From assembly GCA_902729315.2 (NCBI GenBank), contig LR746281.1, positions 2,974,501 to 3,038,500 of the forward strand: a stretch of 64,000 nt of DNA, read 5' to 3'. Below are positions 12,675 to 24,844 of this stretch, piece by piece (the stretch's first letter is position 1; every line of letters begins with the position of its first letter). The notes under the pieces were generated by a model that ran no database searches, had not been told where the DNA came from, and saw nothing but the letters and a program-made list of their open reading frames with translations. Position numbers and translations under genes: made by a program. This stretch comes from Spirodela intermedia. Lineage: Eukaryota; Streptophyta; Magnoliopsida; Alismatales; Araceae.

Positions 12675-13460
12675 ATGTCTACGGGCGGCGACATGAAGAA
12701 GAAACCGAGAGCGAGCTCCATTTTCTCACTCAAGTGCGGTTGCAGGGACAACCGGGCCGTCTCCATCTCCGGCGATCTCGTTGGCACACCGCCCACCCCG
12801 CTCTCCGCCCGCCTCCACTCCCATCGCCTCGTCTCCGGGAGGCCAGAGAGCTCCTCGGCGGACACCACCACGCTCACGACTGTCACGACTTCCACCTCTC
12901 GCAACGGCGACGACGATGACGAGATTACCGCTGCCTCTCCGGGCTTCTCGGGACTCCTCCGTCAGCTCGGCGAGCTGGAGAGGAGCGTCGTCTCCTGGGC
13001 GCCCTCCTCCAGATGGGGGGAGACGGAGGATGAAGCGGCCAATTGCCGGCCGCCGGCCGCCGTTGTGAGAGGCCACCGCCGCAACGGTCGCCGCCACCGG
13101 CGGAGCATTAGCGAAGGAGGCGGCGGTGGCCGCGGTGTTGGCGGCCGCACCGCCGGTAAGGTGGGGGGTTTCGTTGCAGTGGTGAAGCAGACGGAGGACC
13201 CGCTGGGGGACTTCCGCCGGTCCATGCTGCAGATGATCGTGGAGAAGGAAATCCTCAGCGGGGAGGAGCTGCGGGATCTCCTCCACCGCTTCCTCTCGCT
13301 CAACTCGCCAGCCCACCACACCCTCATCGTCCAGGCTTTCGCCGACATCTGGCGCGACGTCTTCTCCAGCTACGGCGGCGTGGACCTCCTTCCCTGCCCT
13401 CTTCACCGCCACCGCGAGCTTCACCGTGATTTCCATTATCAGGAGCGGCGGGCTCGTTGA
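12675..13460 (+). CDS. OFP: OVATE family protein (transcriptional repressor)
   Basis: An intronless, GC-rich frame of 261 residues. The C-terminal OVATE domain (about residues 169-236) reads VVKQTEDPLGDFRRSM, then a MIVEKEI segment, then LLHRFLSLNSPAHH and the IVQAFADIWRDVFS helix, all landmarks of the family. The N-terminus (MSTGGDMKKKPR followed by a Cys-containing stretch) is short and basic. The middle is low-complexity, with Ser/Thr, Asp/Glu and Gly runs and an RRNGRRHRR-like basic patch that could serve nuclear import. OFPs bind KNOX/BELL homeodomain and TRM proteins and act as repressors of growth and organ-shape programmes. The start is the ATG at 12675; an in-frame ATG at 12693 (MKKKPR) is an alternative. 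GC content far exceeds that of the flanks. Confidence 0.95.
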   Translation: MSTGGDMKKKPRASSIFSLKCGCRDNRAVSISGDLVGTPPTPLSARLHSHRLVSGRPESSSADTTTLTTVTTSTSRNGDDDDEITAASPGFSGLLRQLGELERSVVSWAPSSRWGETEDEAANCRPPAAVVRGHRRNGRRHRRSISEGGGGGRGVGGRTAGKVGGFVAVVKQTEDPLGDFRRSMLQMIVEKEILSGEELRDLLHRFLSLNSPAHHTLIVQAFADIWRDVFSSYGGVDLLPCPLHRHRELHRDFHYQERRAR

Positions 13461-13870
13461 CCACCGCCAACGGCCATTGCTTTCGGACAACTGTAAACTC
13501 GATTCCTCCATTATTGCTTTATATTATACCAGGCGGTGGCGCGATTTACTTCGATGCTCAGCATGATCCAACCGCAGCTCTTCTCTGTCTGCTCGTTTCT
13601 CTCTCTTCTCTCCCTCTCTCCTCTCTTTCTTTCATGCGAAGAGGGCGTCGCTGTCTGGGCATTATTACGACGGCTGACAATTATTCCGGCCGGGGCGGCG
13701 GGCAGCTGCCGCAGGCCGTTGACGTCAAGCTCCTGCGTAATCATTGCAGCCAGCGCACCCGTCACCCCCCTGTTTAATGACCGTTTTCAATATTTTCTTA
13801 ACTTGCCAGCGATTAGAAAATCATATCAACTTCCGAGATTCAAGGCCAAGTATCGTTACAATTGCCCCAT

Positions 13871-13892
13871 CTCTCTCTCTCTCTCTCTCTCT
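13871..13892. repeat. (CT)n microsatellite
   Basis: Eleven CT dinucleotides follow GCCCCAT and are followed by ATACCCCC, about 410 bases after the OVATE gene. Confidence 0.95.
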
Positions 13893-14429
13893 ATACCCCC
13901 CCCTATATATTAAGAAGCAAGTCAAACGCGTCGACTATGACGAGAGTATACTCCAAGTAATTGATAGCAAGAGTGGAAGTGTACGGCAAGTCGGTCTTTC
14001 TGCTGAGCTTTATCTGCAACGCTCTCTCTCCCCATCTCTCTAGACGTGTGCACTTCAATGGGTTTAGCGTCGAAATTTCCTGGGTCTCCGTCTCTGCAGA
14101 ATCGAACCATTATGAGATGTTTCGAGTGGATCTCTCTCTAAAACCTGGTTCTTCCATAATGTTTCGAAGTTTAACTCCTCTCGATCGATGGATTATATTC
14201 TAGAGCGCGAGTCACTCAACACACAATAAATGAATTTGATTCTAGAGAGATGGATCGACGGAACTTCAAAATTGAACACAGTGCGAGAACTCGCCCCTTT
14301 CTCTCTCTAGTAATGAATTATTTTTCGCTTCGGGCTCATCGTTCATATTACTATTTAAAAAGAGGCCTCAGCTTGAACATTACTCTCACAAATAAGACAA
14401 ATAGACTTATTTTTGAGGAGATATAACTC

Positions 14430-14432
<3 letters not shown>

Positions 14433-14473
<41 letters not shown>
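14433..14473. repeat. (GA)n microsatellite
   Basis: About 20 GA dinucleotides without interruption. A shorter GA run lies at about 14633-14650. Confidence 0.95.
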
Positions 14474-14476
<3 letters not shown>

Positions 14477-16134
14477 GGGGGCCTGGGCTGGAGAAAGAGA
14501 CCGCACGGAGGAGACTGACAGAGGGGGGAGAGGGAGAGGTTAATCACGGTGCAACTCAGATACGTTCACAGCAAAGGACACCGCCTAGCTCATCCCTTCC
14601 CATTGCTGATGGCTACCGTGCACGCGCAGGAAGAGAGAGAGAGAGAGAGAAGGGGGAGGGGAGGGGAGAAAACTGGGGAACAAGACGGTGGAGGGGAGAC
14701 GACGAGTACGGATCCGAAGCATCAGCCGGGTCTGACAAAAAGCCGGCGAGTACCTCCGGCAGGCGCTTAGACACAAACGAACATTGAACCTACCGCTGGG
14801 AGGAGGGAACTGACCCCGGCGGCTCTCGTCGGACTCGCCGGCCGGGGCCCGCCGATGCCCTCCTCCACCCGTTCTCCGCCTCCTCCAGCGCAGAGATTCC
14901 CCTCTTCCGACGACAAACTCCAGATTATCTTCAAAATATCAGTTTGAATGGAGCCGCTGCGGCAGGCAAGGGGAAGCGCTGGGGCCCCGTGAACAGCTGT
15001 TTAGTTTGTCTGATCTCAGAGGCGCCTTGCGAGGGGGCCCCCGCCTCTGCAGAATAAGCAAAGGAGTTTCTCCCTCCGATGACCGGAGCCGGTACACCGG
15101 GCCCCATCGACATCTGGCGGTCCTCCTCAGACAGCTGACCAGCGGGGCCGACATCGCGTGGGGAAACGATCGCAGCTAAGTGACGCAGGAAGCAGTTCAG
15201 AAGAGGCTGCAATGTTCGGGCTGGCTCCATCTGGCTCCCCCCGAGCTTCCCCAGTCTTTGGCTCAATATTACTTCCGATAATCAATAAATGGTTCTCATT
15301 TACTCTAAAAAAGCCATAGTTTGGCCTTCGGGGGTTTGCATTATGCGCAAACGAAAACCATGCCAACCGCGTGATCAATTTCTAATAGAGAACATCACAA
15401 CCCATTGAGAAAGTGGAATCGTCTAGGTCCTATCTGTGTCCAGTGTCTCATAGAAAAATTACAAAGAAAACATAAGATTTCGGGGTATTTTCTATAATTT
15501 CTCATCGTTAGTACCACTTCTCTTAAACAGACTAGCAAACCCTGCTCACTACAAATAACATGATTTATCACAAAAATTAATTTCAATTCGCCTTTGTTAT
15601 CAATTCCAACATAATTAAATAATAATTAAATGATTAATAATGTTGATTAGATCATTTCATTCCACGTGCTTGTTGTGTGATGGCTAAAGATAAATTTTGA
15701 CACATTAATATATGTCGTTGTAATCATTTGTTATTTAATCCATTTTTTTCTTGGGTGAAGCATGTCAATAACCTACTAATATTCAATGCATGAAATTTAA
15801 TAGTAATCGAAATTTTGGATCATAGGAGAAATTAAAAAAGAGTTCAAGCAAAGAACCCACAATTAACCTACTAAAAAACTTAGAGGAGGAGGTGAATTAT
15901 TCATATTCTCAAATGGGTAAAGATGAAACAAATCTGTGGTAGCAAATGAAAAATATTATAAACTCAAGTGAATGCATTCCTTCTTAATGACTAAGAGGAT
16001 CAAGTAAGATAACTACATAATTCGTAGTGCTTTGGCACTCATAATCTAGTCTTCTCTACTCTTTAGAGACCTGTTCTCAAGGTTCAACAGATGGTACAAA
16101 AAGGTGAAAACATAGTAAGTTGCTTCTACTAGGT

Positions 16135-16515
16135 TCACAAGTCTGAATACTCAAATTACCCATAGGCTCATTTTTATTTCCATTTCTTTAGGAGGCTAAA
16201 CACTATAGATTTGATATAAACTTCCATCTTAGTTTCATAACTCTAGCTACTCAAATGCCCCCAAGACTCAATTTAAGATTCATAACTTTCGAAGGCCCAT
16301 CACTAGAGATTTGCTATGAACTCACTAATTTATATTCATAGCTCTAACTACTCAAATGCATTTTTAAATTCATCACTTTAGAATTGTTCATCACTAGAGA
16401 TTCAATATGAACTCCCTAATTTAGACTCATTGCTCTAACTACTTGAATCTTTCCCAACACTCATTTTTAAATTCAAGGCTTTAAAAACCTCAACACTAGA
16501 GCTTTGGTATTAATT
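16135..16515. repeat. Degenerate minisatellite, unit about 95 bp, about 4 copies
   Basis: The motifs CTCTAACTACTCAAATGC, ACTCATTTTTAAATTCAT and CACTAGAGATTTGATATGAA recur in the same order, with the ACTCAAAT landmark at about 16152, 16250, 16350 and 16440. Copies differ by many substitutions and small indels. It sits just left of the second copy of the dispersed repeat. Confidence 0.75.
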
Positions 16516-16559
16516 CGTTCTAAATTCACAACTCCATAAATGTCTAGGTACCTAACATG

Positions 16560-18035
16560 ACTTAGTCGTTGTATAATAAATCACACAAATTTAAAATTTA
16601 TAAAACTAAAAAAATACTAATTTTTAGATTTTAAAAATATTTTAAAATAAATAAATAAAAATTATAATTCGATAAAAGGTTCTAAAAATAGTAGGGAATT
16701 TCTAAGTTAGATGTAAGATAATATTAGGTAATATTTCAGAATTTTTCTAAAAAATATGATTTTTAGACTAAATGATGAATATATAATATATGTAAAAATT
16801 CATAAATAAGAAAAGTAAGAGTGCAGACATCATAATGATGTCAGTACCCTAACAAACACGAATCAAGTAGAAACACAGTTCCGTCTAATGATTCTTACAT
16901 AAATGACTACAAACAATTTAATTGGTCAAATTAAGATTTGTAAAAGTTAGAAGAATTGTAATTAAATGAAGAATAATTTTGAAACCTGAAATCACACAAA
17001 GTATCACTAAATGAAATAAAAATTAAGATAAAAATAGGAAAGGTAAAGTTTCGGCCTCACAATAGTGATCGTCAAAATTTGGTATGTTATGGATGGTTAT
17101 CATCTGATGTCGATAGCCTCACGAGCTCTCTTTAGACATAGACGACCTGGTCATTCGTTGGATCTCCTTTCGAAGTCTAAAAAATGATAGTGAAAGTTAA
17201 ATTAGTTAAAAAATAGTAAAATAGAGTGTCGACGTCGCAGCGGTGATGCGTCAATGATGTATTAAAATCTTGAGCATTCGAGAGGATTGTCATATAATGT
17301 TCACAACCTCAAAGGCTCTCTTTGGACAAGGACGATGTGGACAATCTCTAGACCTTCTTATAAAGCCTAGGAATTAATAAAGTGAGTCATCAAATCATCT
17401 CTAGCAGCTATCACCCAATAGAATAAAAAATAGTGACTTTACGATTTTTCAGCGATTGTCACCCAACAAAGATCAGTTAGATGGAGGTGGGGTGCATCTT
17501 AGGGAGCTTCATCCTTAGGTCTGCACAGTAAGAAAAGGCTTTTCATTACATCTAGTACGCTCTTATGAGGTAGTGACTCATTTCTTTATTAATTGTCTTA
17601 TTCTTGACAACGATTTATTCGTCGATTAATCGGAGATGATTTACTCGATAGATTCATAATCTTTTTATGTAGAATCATTAAGTAATTTTAATAATAATAC
17701 TCCATGAATCACATTGCTAAGATTCTTGCCAATGATTAAATTATTCTAACAATTTAATTGCTCACCAAAAATCTATTAAAAAATTACGATTTAATTAGAT
17801 AAAAATATGAGTTTTGACTCTAGTAAGATTCTAACCCTCATTAATTGCCTATTTACATGAGACAAAATGAAATAAATACACGAATACCCTTATAAAGTGA
17901 CATTATAAGAATATTTCTTTATGATAAATAAGAGATATTTTAGGTATTAAAATCATTAAAATCTTTTGGGAGGTTGTGACTATCAGTTTAGTCTCACATC
18001 AATTATATGTCAATTTTTGAGGCAGATATATAATG
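16560..18035 (+). repeat. Dispersed repeat family, copy 2, with internal duplication
   Basis: This block aligns collinearly with 9290-10505 (see that entry for landmarks), at perhaps 70-75% identity by eye. It is longer mainly because a segment of about 180 bp is duplicated in tandem: AGTTTCGGCCTCACAATAG (about 17048) and AGTGTCGACGTCGCAGCGG (about 17225) begin the two halves. Each half continues through a CCTCA(A/C)(A/G)(A/G)GCTCTCTTT core. No coding frame is present. Confidence 0.8.
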
Positions 18036-20281
18036 ATATGAGATTTGATAATTAATATGTCCCTTTCTCACATGTGTACGACTACTCCTTACCTACGCCT
18101 AACTAGCCACCAATGACGTGGAAGGAGAGTGATGCACACATATCTCCTACTAGTTCATCTATAGTGACTATACTTCCAATCTATTTGCGGGCCTAGTTGG
18201 CTGGCAGGTTCCTCTCCATTTTTTTTTCTTTTTTTTCCTTCATTTATCTCAAAAATAGGAATAGAAAAATTATATAATTCACATAAAATTACATAATTAG
18301 CCAAAAACTTACATTAATTAACTAAAAATTATTTTTCACAATTTAACATAAATATAAGTCTACTTTTTATGAGTTAAGATTAAAACAATATTACTAATTA
18401 ATTATTAACTCATGATAATGTAGACTTATCAATGTTTATAAATAACTAATCTTGTTGAGAAAATTCCACCCATATTAAATTGTATTAAAAGGAGCAAAAT
18501 TGAATGATAGCTCGATATATGAACTTAGAGTTGCAAGTTTCTCTCTAAGCCTAAGGTCTTCAAAAAATTGTCAATAGACATTCAATTTGGATGCACTAAC
18601 TTGTATGGAGATACAACTTCACTTAAACTTCTCAATTGAATTTTCATACTTGTTGGCCCTCTTGAATTTGTAATTTACATTTTTAAAATAAGATTAGTGT
18701 ATTCATTCATTCATCAAAAGTTAGGTAAGGTCATATGACATGTTGTTCTAATATAAAGCTATAGATAGCTTTGTTGTTATTATTATAATGCAGCCTTTTC
18801 TTTATGAGTTTCAGATTGGCATGCGATTTCTATTCTTACACAATACGATGTTGATTTCTAATTATCACATAATGCTTAAGAATAATCATATATTGTCACA
18901 CTGATTTTGTATGCCATAAAATGTGCCCAAGACTTTATGGTGCTATCACAAAAGAATATGTTATGGTACTTGCACTCCATAACATATTCTACATACTAAT
19001 ACTTTTTAGTTCATATATATTGACTAATATGCAGATTCAATATACTAAGATATATGGCTTCATATATTGACTACTATTGCAGTGCAAATTCTATATGATA
19101 TGATATGTAACTTCATGTACCAACTAATATTACTACACATTATATATTGAGATATGTTGACACAGTTATTGGCATACAATTCCTTTATTTGATCCCTTTC
19201 TACAATTTATGTTTGATATAATATTTTTATTTGGTAATGTCATTCTCATGCACTTAATAGCTATATATATAGAGTTATTTACATATTACTCATCAGTTTG
19301 ATACTTCTATTTCCACATGTAAATTATATCTATAGACACCATACTTTATATTTTGTGTTATTACACAACATGACACGTATCCAAAACAACAAGCTCAATA
19401 TACCACATAATTAACTTACCTCTTCAAAGTGTGATAACTGTCTTTTGCTACATAGTTTTATGTATTCAAATATAAGGTTTGATGTACTTTAATAGTCCAC
19501 AATTTACTTTCTCATATATTGAGATAGAATGCTTGATATATTGCCATTTCACTGCATTACTTTTTCTATAATTATAGAATGGTGCTTGATCTGTTATACT
19601 ATTCTACAACAGATTTGCAGTGAAATATGAAACTTGATATAATTTCTCATATGCTAGGATTTGAAGCTTGACAAATTCTTGAGTTACTATGTTATTCCAC
19701 AACATATTTCTATCTACATAAATCTAAAAAATTAATATACATTTATTTTGCATTTTAATTTCTAAGGTATTGAATTATGATTGTGTTATCATTTAACATA
19801 GTTTCTCAGTTACTAAAATGTTGAACTTCATGTATTCTCATTTTCCTTTTCTATTTTTCCTCTCTTTTAATTAACAGTTGCCATTGATTTCTACCTAATA
19901 GTACATAGTTTCAAAAATATTTTTTATTCATCCTAAATTGACAATAAACTTTTCTAAAGGTTGGTACCTACTTATGAAAAAAAATACTATGATGATAAAA
20001 ATAGTGAAAATTTCTTATAAATTATAAGCTTACTATCAACTTTAAAACTTATTCTAGAAAACTGAACTTAAAGAAATTGATTCTATCAATATAGGCATAA
20101 TGGCCCCCACGCTTGTAAAATTATGCCTATTGGTCCAATTTTTTTGGTTTCGATTTTTCTAATTTTCACTTAGGTTAACCACTTGATGTCAATATTATCA
20201 ATTTGAGACTCATCTCAAATGAACATAAAACTTGAGACTCGTCTCCTAACTAGTTGATAAGAACATAATATGCCAATGCTT
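18036..20281. other. AT-rich intergenic DNA, no gene seen
   Basis: Very AT-rich, with short TATA-rich degenerate repeats between about 18990 and 19830, of which the clearest units are listed separately. No coding sequence is recognised. Confidence 0.55.
19010..19165. repeat. Degenerate about 51-bp tandem repeat, 3 units
   Basis: Units start at 19010, 19059 and 19112 with TTCATATAT/TTCATGTAC. They continue with a GACTA-type and a TATTG/TACTA-type segment and end in GATAT(A/G)T. Similar but more decayed fragments continue to about 19680. Confidence 0.55.
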
Positions 20282-20660
20282 TTATCTAAGGGTGTCAATG
20301 GGTGTGCAAGGATGAAGATTTTTACTAGAAAAATACTCTCGATTTTCTCTAATTACATTAGAACATGAAATCCAGTGTAAGCTCTCAACATGTGCCATCA
20401 ATCTCAAAGAATTACATAAGTTACTTATTATTCCAAAGGGCATGAGAAGCCACTTATTTAGTAAATCACTTATTTCCAAACCACCTTTCTACCTATCCCT
20501 TGACTTATTTTGTAACATGTGATAGATAATCTTTAGATTGATCATATAAAGTCATAGCTCCATACAGTTCAACAAAGAAATCATCTCACACATGAGTAAG
20601 GAACATGTATAAAATTTTAAACTTGTTTATAGCATGGCAATCTAAAATGATTTCTACAGG
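20282..20660 (-). mobile_element. Ty3/gypsy reverse-transcriptase relic
   Basis: The minus strand, with frame changes and stops, shows the order of a gypsy RT. It has a DCHAINKF segment (about 20650-20620; cf. D.RAINK), VELYGA (about 20560), INLKIIYHML (cf. IDLKSGYHQI) and NKWLLMPFGI (about 20450-20420; cf. EWLVMPFGL), then NSLRLM (cf. TFMRLM). The active-site YxDD segment that should follow is not recognisable. No LTRs were found. This is an old, inactive fragment. Confidence 0.72.
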
Positions 20661-21657
20661 TTATTCTTTTTCAATTTTAATATTTCTTAAACTCTCTTGC
20701 AAAACTTTATCAACCCAGTATTTAATTAGGATAAAACTTATATGATAATTGATAGCTAGATAATTCGGGAAGTCATAAAAGTCATTAATGAAGGAAGCAA
20801 TGATGAGGGCATTTAGAACAGTTTCTCACATCCCTACAACTACAATAGTGAACCATTCCTCAGTATCCAGCTTTAATGCCCTTGTAGCGGAATTGAGAGC
20901 TTTTACAGGCACGTGTGGCCCTCTCTTTTAGGCTCTTGTAAAGTACACGCTGGGGGTTGAAAGGGGTTTGATTAAATCTCATTTCAATTGCGTTCAAATC
21001 AGAGGGAGATTCATCGGATTTAACCTTAATTCTAAGATACCGGAGGTGGAGACGGTGATAACGAAGCTCCAGATATCAATGATTAACTTGAAAGTCCTAC
21101 TCTCAATATTGAGGAAAGTATGAATGAGTTTAACATAATTGAAAAGAAAAAGTCAAATTTTGGGGGGGTAAGCCTTTGAAATATGCAAGGAAATGAAATA
21201 TCCTACTGGAAACTGGAAGATTCCCCCATTCACCATCTTCTTGACTTCCTCCTCTCTCTTGTCTCCCAAATGGCAGGCCACCAGCCGTGTATTAGTGGTG
21301 GTTCTCTATCCCTGAAAGGGCATGAAAGTAGTAAATACCGTCATATGGGTAACAGAAGGTGATACAGGAGCCTGAATACAATTCTAGGCACAGAAGTTGT
21401 TTATACGGGGGGAGTTAATTTTTCGGCCTATGTGATTACTAAATATTTTCTCATGATATTTAAATAATTTGAGAATGGGTAATCTGCCACTTAAATGTTT
21501 TGAGGAATAGATTCCCTACGTAGCTTGTAAACGATCGTGGGCTGTAAAAAATCATCACAGTTCTCAAAGGAAAGGCGAAGGCTTTCCTTTCTGCGATGAA
21601 GTTTTCAAGCTTTGGAAGTGCTCATCAGCAATTCAAGTAGAGTTATGCGGCGTTTGA
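20661..21657. other. Intergenic DNA, no gene seen
   Basis: Mixed AT-rich DNA becoming less AT-rich to the right. No recognisable gene. If the open frame at 21658-22017 is a first exon (see there), later exons should lie in this interval, but none could be identified. Confidence 0.4.
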
Positions 21658-22017
21658 TTACCTATTCCCCTCGGCCTGCGCTCTCGACCTCGGTCCCCGC
21701 CTGAGCCGGGAGCCGGTGAGACTCCGAGTCAGAGAGCTCGGAAAGTACACGTTTAGAAGGATCCCTTCGCCGCAGCTTTCCACCCGCCACTCCTTGCCGC
21801 TCCTCCTCGCCCTGATCTCCTCCACGGCGTCGGCAGCTTGACTCCCCGCCGCCGCTGCCGTCGCCACTTCGGCAAGGAACCCTTCTCCCAGGGCAGCCTC
21901 GCCGCGGCAGGCCGGCGACACGTCCGCAGCAAGATCAGACAACCACAACTCATAGTGCGACCTGGGCAGGTCACTCAGGAGACTCATCGTCTCCTCGCAG
22001 CGCATCTCCATGACCAA
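21658..22017 (-). CDS. Hypothetical protein or first exon, 119 codons, unrecognised
   Basis: The frame begins MVMEMRCEETMSLLSDLP and runs 119 residues with an alternation of acidic, alanine-rich and Arg/Glu-rich segments (EEIRARRSGKEWRVESC, then GILLNVYFPSS). It reads more like a real soluble protein than do the other GC-rich frames nearby. The stop is formed within AATAG|GTAATC, a fair splice donor, so the true product could be spliced onward. I do not recognise a domain. Non-coding GC-rich DNA remains possible. Confidence 0.3.
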   Translation of the reverse strand: MVMEMRCEETMSLLSDLPRSHYELWLSDLAADVSPACRGEAALGEGFLAEVATAAAAGSQAADAVEEIRARRSGKEWRVESCGEGILLNVYFPSSLTRSLTGSRLRRGPRSRAQAEGNR

Positions 22018-24844
22018 GTAGAGTGGGGGGGAGGGGACGGAAGAGGAAGGAAGAGGAGACCAGGAGTTGGCAGCAGCTTCTCGAAGCCTTAAGTATTGGG
22101 TTCCACTCGTCCATGACTCGGTCTTGCTTCCGAGTCAAAGATGGTCCGCCCTTTGAATGCGCTCCCCCTCCCCCCCTCCCCAACAAAATGAGCACTAGGT
22201 GGGTTGGCTTTCTTTATCTCCCTCCCTCTCTCTAATCCGTTGAATGGATGTCAGATACATCTTAATTCATAAGATTTATGAGTATCTGGAAGCCCATGCA
22301 GAGATTCCACTGACCTCGTCGTTATCTTCTTCTTCAATCTTTGACTGAAGACCAGATGGGGTAGAAGATGGAAGAAGCAAGGTCGTGGGGGCAGAGACCG
22401 GCGACTTAGTGTAGCGGTCTACCTCCTTGGAGACCACGGCACCGCCGCCGTCGCCGGAGCGCCTTCCTCTCTCCGTCCAGGGGAAGATACCGCGACAGCC
22501 GCCCAGGCATCAGATCGCGGACCCCGCCGACCGTCTCTTTCTCCTTGTCTAAGCGGAGATGTTATGTTTAAATTCCCGGCGAGACCCCGGAAAGTCGGCG
22601 AGTGTCCGGCGGACGGCGCCGCCGATGGGGGCCAAGTGCGAAGAAAATGGCGTGCCCCGGAAAACACGGACCGAAGGCCACAGGGTGCTTCAGACCACAC
22701 AAAGCAATCTAAATACGCCCAATATTAGCTCTCTTTGCATCGGTGGAAATAATCTGTCCCCACTAAAATCAGCTTTCTCTTTGCATCTGCGTGTGTCTGA
22801 CCCAAATATTAATGGGAGATAATGTGCAGAAGTCCAGCTTTATCCTACATGTTTTATCTTTCTTAGCTTCAATTTAAAAGATTTCAGACGATAAAAATGG
22901 TTCCTAATCTAGCCTTTTCAAAGGGTCAACTATGAGTTTTGTTGGATTATACGATCTAAGTAGCCCTCAGCTATCTTAGAGAGTAGCGTCCACCTTTCTC
23001 CTCCCATAACAACTGGGCTCTCCTTTTCAACTAGTAATGGTGAATTTGCCTTGATTAGGCCGTCAAACTTCAGACCCATCTTTCAAATTTTTTATTTTAC
23101 GAAGGCTGAGCTTAGATAAGACTTGACAAGGTTCTATTAAATATACTTCATATAAATAGCTCAAACAAATACTTTGGATAAGTTGCAACGGTGACCCCTC
23201 TTTGGCCCTTTATTGACTAAATAGTTGACTATTAGAAGAGTTAGGTGAAGAAGATCAAGGCTATCATAGGGTGAAGACTGTTCAGTCTTTTGTGATGGAG
23301 AGGGACAGAGTAGATGAGGTCCTGTTGTTCTAGAACTTTACCTCTTGAGAGTATAAGCATGAGTGATTAAATATCAGGACAAGAGAGACTTTGCCCTTTT
23401 TTATTTCTTGGTTTTCCTAAAAATTCATGGTTCTTGGAGAAAGAAGGTTATGATGAGTCAACCCAACTCTCACATAATGACCTCTATTTGCACATAATAT
23501 ACCATAAAACCAACACTAAGTCTAGCATGTTTTTTATGGATGGCATATCCCATGTGTAATTACATCAAAATATAATTCAGTAAAATATTGTTTTTGTGCT
23601 CTTTAGTGGATATTTTTGCCTTTTAAAAAATAGAAAAACTGTATGATAAATTTATATAAAAATTAATTTTTATCTATAGTTATATTTTTTTATCTATTTG
23701 CCAACACATTGCTAGAAAAGATGTACTTTTTCTTTATGTCTTGGCGGGAATTGAGATTGGTGTGAAAAAAAATGATAAGGATAGGCTAAGACCATTAAAA
23801 ACTCACTCTCCCTATCTTCTATCACTAATTCCACGTTCTTCCTTCATCACTCCTCACCTCTCAAGCCATTGAGAATTAAGTTTATTTCCTCAAGTGATTG
23901 AGTATCATGTTGATATATTCAAGACTTTGAGTTATAGATCCTACTTGATGATGGAAATGATGCACATATTTATTTGGGACAAGTTTCTAAATTAACAAAA
24001 GACTCAGAATTGTGAATGATTCATGTGTTTCAATCACATGAACGCATATGCTTTGAGAATTACAAATCAAGATAATTTGATCCTAAATTGCACATGATTA
24101 ATGGGTAGCTATGATCCAATGCATAGTAAATAAAACGAGTTAATGCTTCCTCAAAGTATAATTAACGTGAAGAGAAAAATATCTTCAAGAGAAATGAGAA
24201 TCTCATTTTTGGGTTTGACAAGGACTTGGCTTAGAAGCCCATTTCTTGAAATTTTTGGACCCATCGGTCAATATAGTCATAAAAAATATATAAAAAAAGA
24301 ATAATCCGATCCAAATGTGAAGGCTTTTCGAATTATGTTTCAAAGATAAGAAGTTTTCTGAAATAAAAAAAACCCACTCAAATTAGGGATAAAATTCTCC
24401 GCCTTTTCACTCGGTATTTCATACAAAACTCTTGGTATTTCATACCAACTAGCACGTTACATGTGTGTATGTGTGTATGTGCCCGCCGCCCGCCCCCCGC
24501 CGCCCGCCAATCGAGTTTGGGAAAGGATTCGGTCCAACAATTCGCCCGCCAAAATTTCCAAAATTCCGGATCCGATATCCACCGCCCAGGAATTGGGTCC
24601 CACCCCACACCCCGCCTCCGGTCGGCCACCGCCGCCGCCGCCGCGGCGCGGTCAACAAACCGCCCCCACCGCACCGCCCCGCGCCGCCCTAACACCGCGG
24701 CGGCTGTCGTGCTCCGCCGTCCCACCTCCCCCGGCAGGCCTCGAGCGGTGCCCCGATCCCCCTTCTTCTCTCTCTTCCATATGTAGGCCAACCCTCGTCC
24801 CCCCCCCTTCCCCAGGGCAGCCACCACCACCACCGTCAGCTCCC
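22018..24844. other. Intergenic DNA with a GC-rich island; 5' flank of the trihelix gene
   Basis: A GC-rich patch at about 22400-22690 has frames of about 90 codons on both strands without family resemblance. 22850-24440 is AT-rich with no gene. From 24462 the DNA turns sharply GC-rich, with a short GTATGT repeat, and is probably the 5' leader of the trihelix gene. Confidence 0.4.

Larger units (their letters stand above)
13461..16134. other. Intergenic DNA with GC-rich island and microsatellites
   Basis: After the OVATE stop come a CT run (13871-13892) and a GA run (14433-14473). A GC-rich island follows at about 14780-15270. Its longest frame is 111 codons on the minus strand (15266-14931); it starts MSQRLGKLGG and has no family resemblance. 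The frame could be a small gene or one exon, but nothing confirms it. The remainder is AT-rich without recognisable genes. Confidence 0.4.

Noticed and set aside
12726-13511. A 261-codon minus-strand frame opposite the OVATE gene
   Set aside because: It is an antisense shadow in GC-rich coding DNA. The plus frame has the OVATE domain; this one has no family features.
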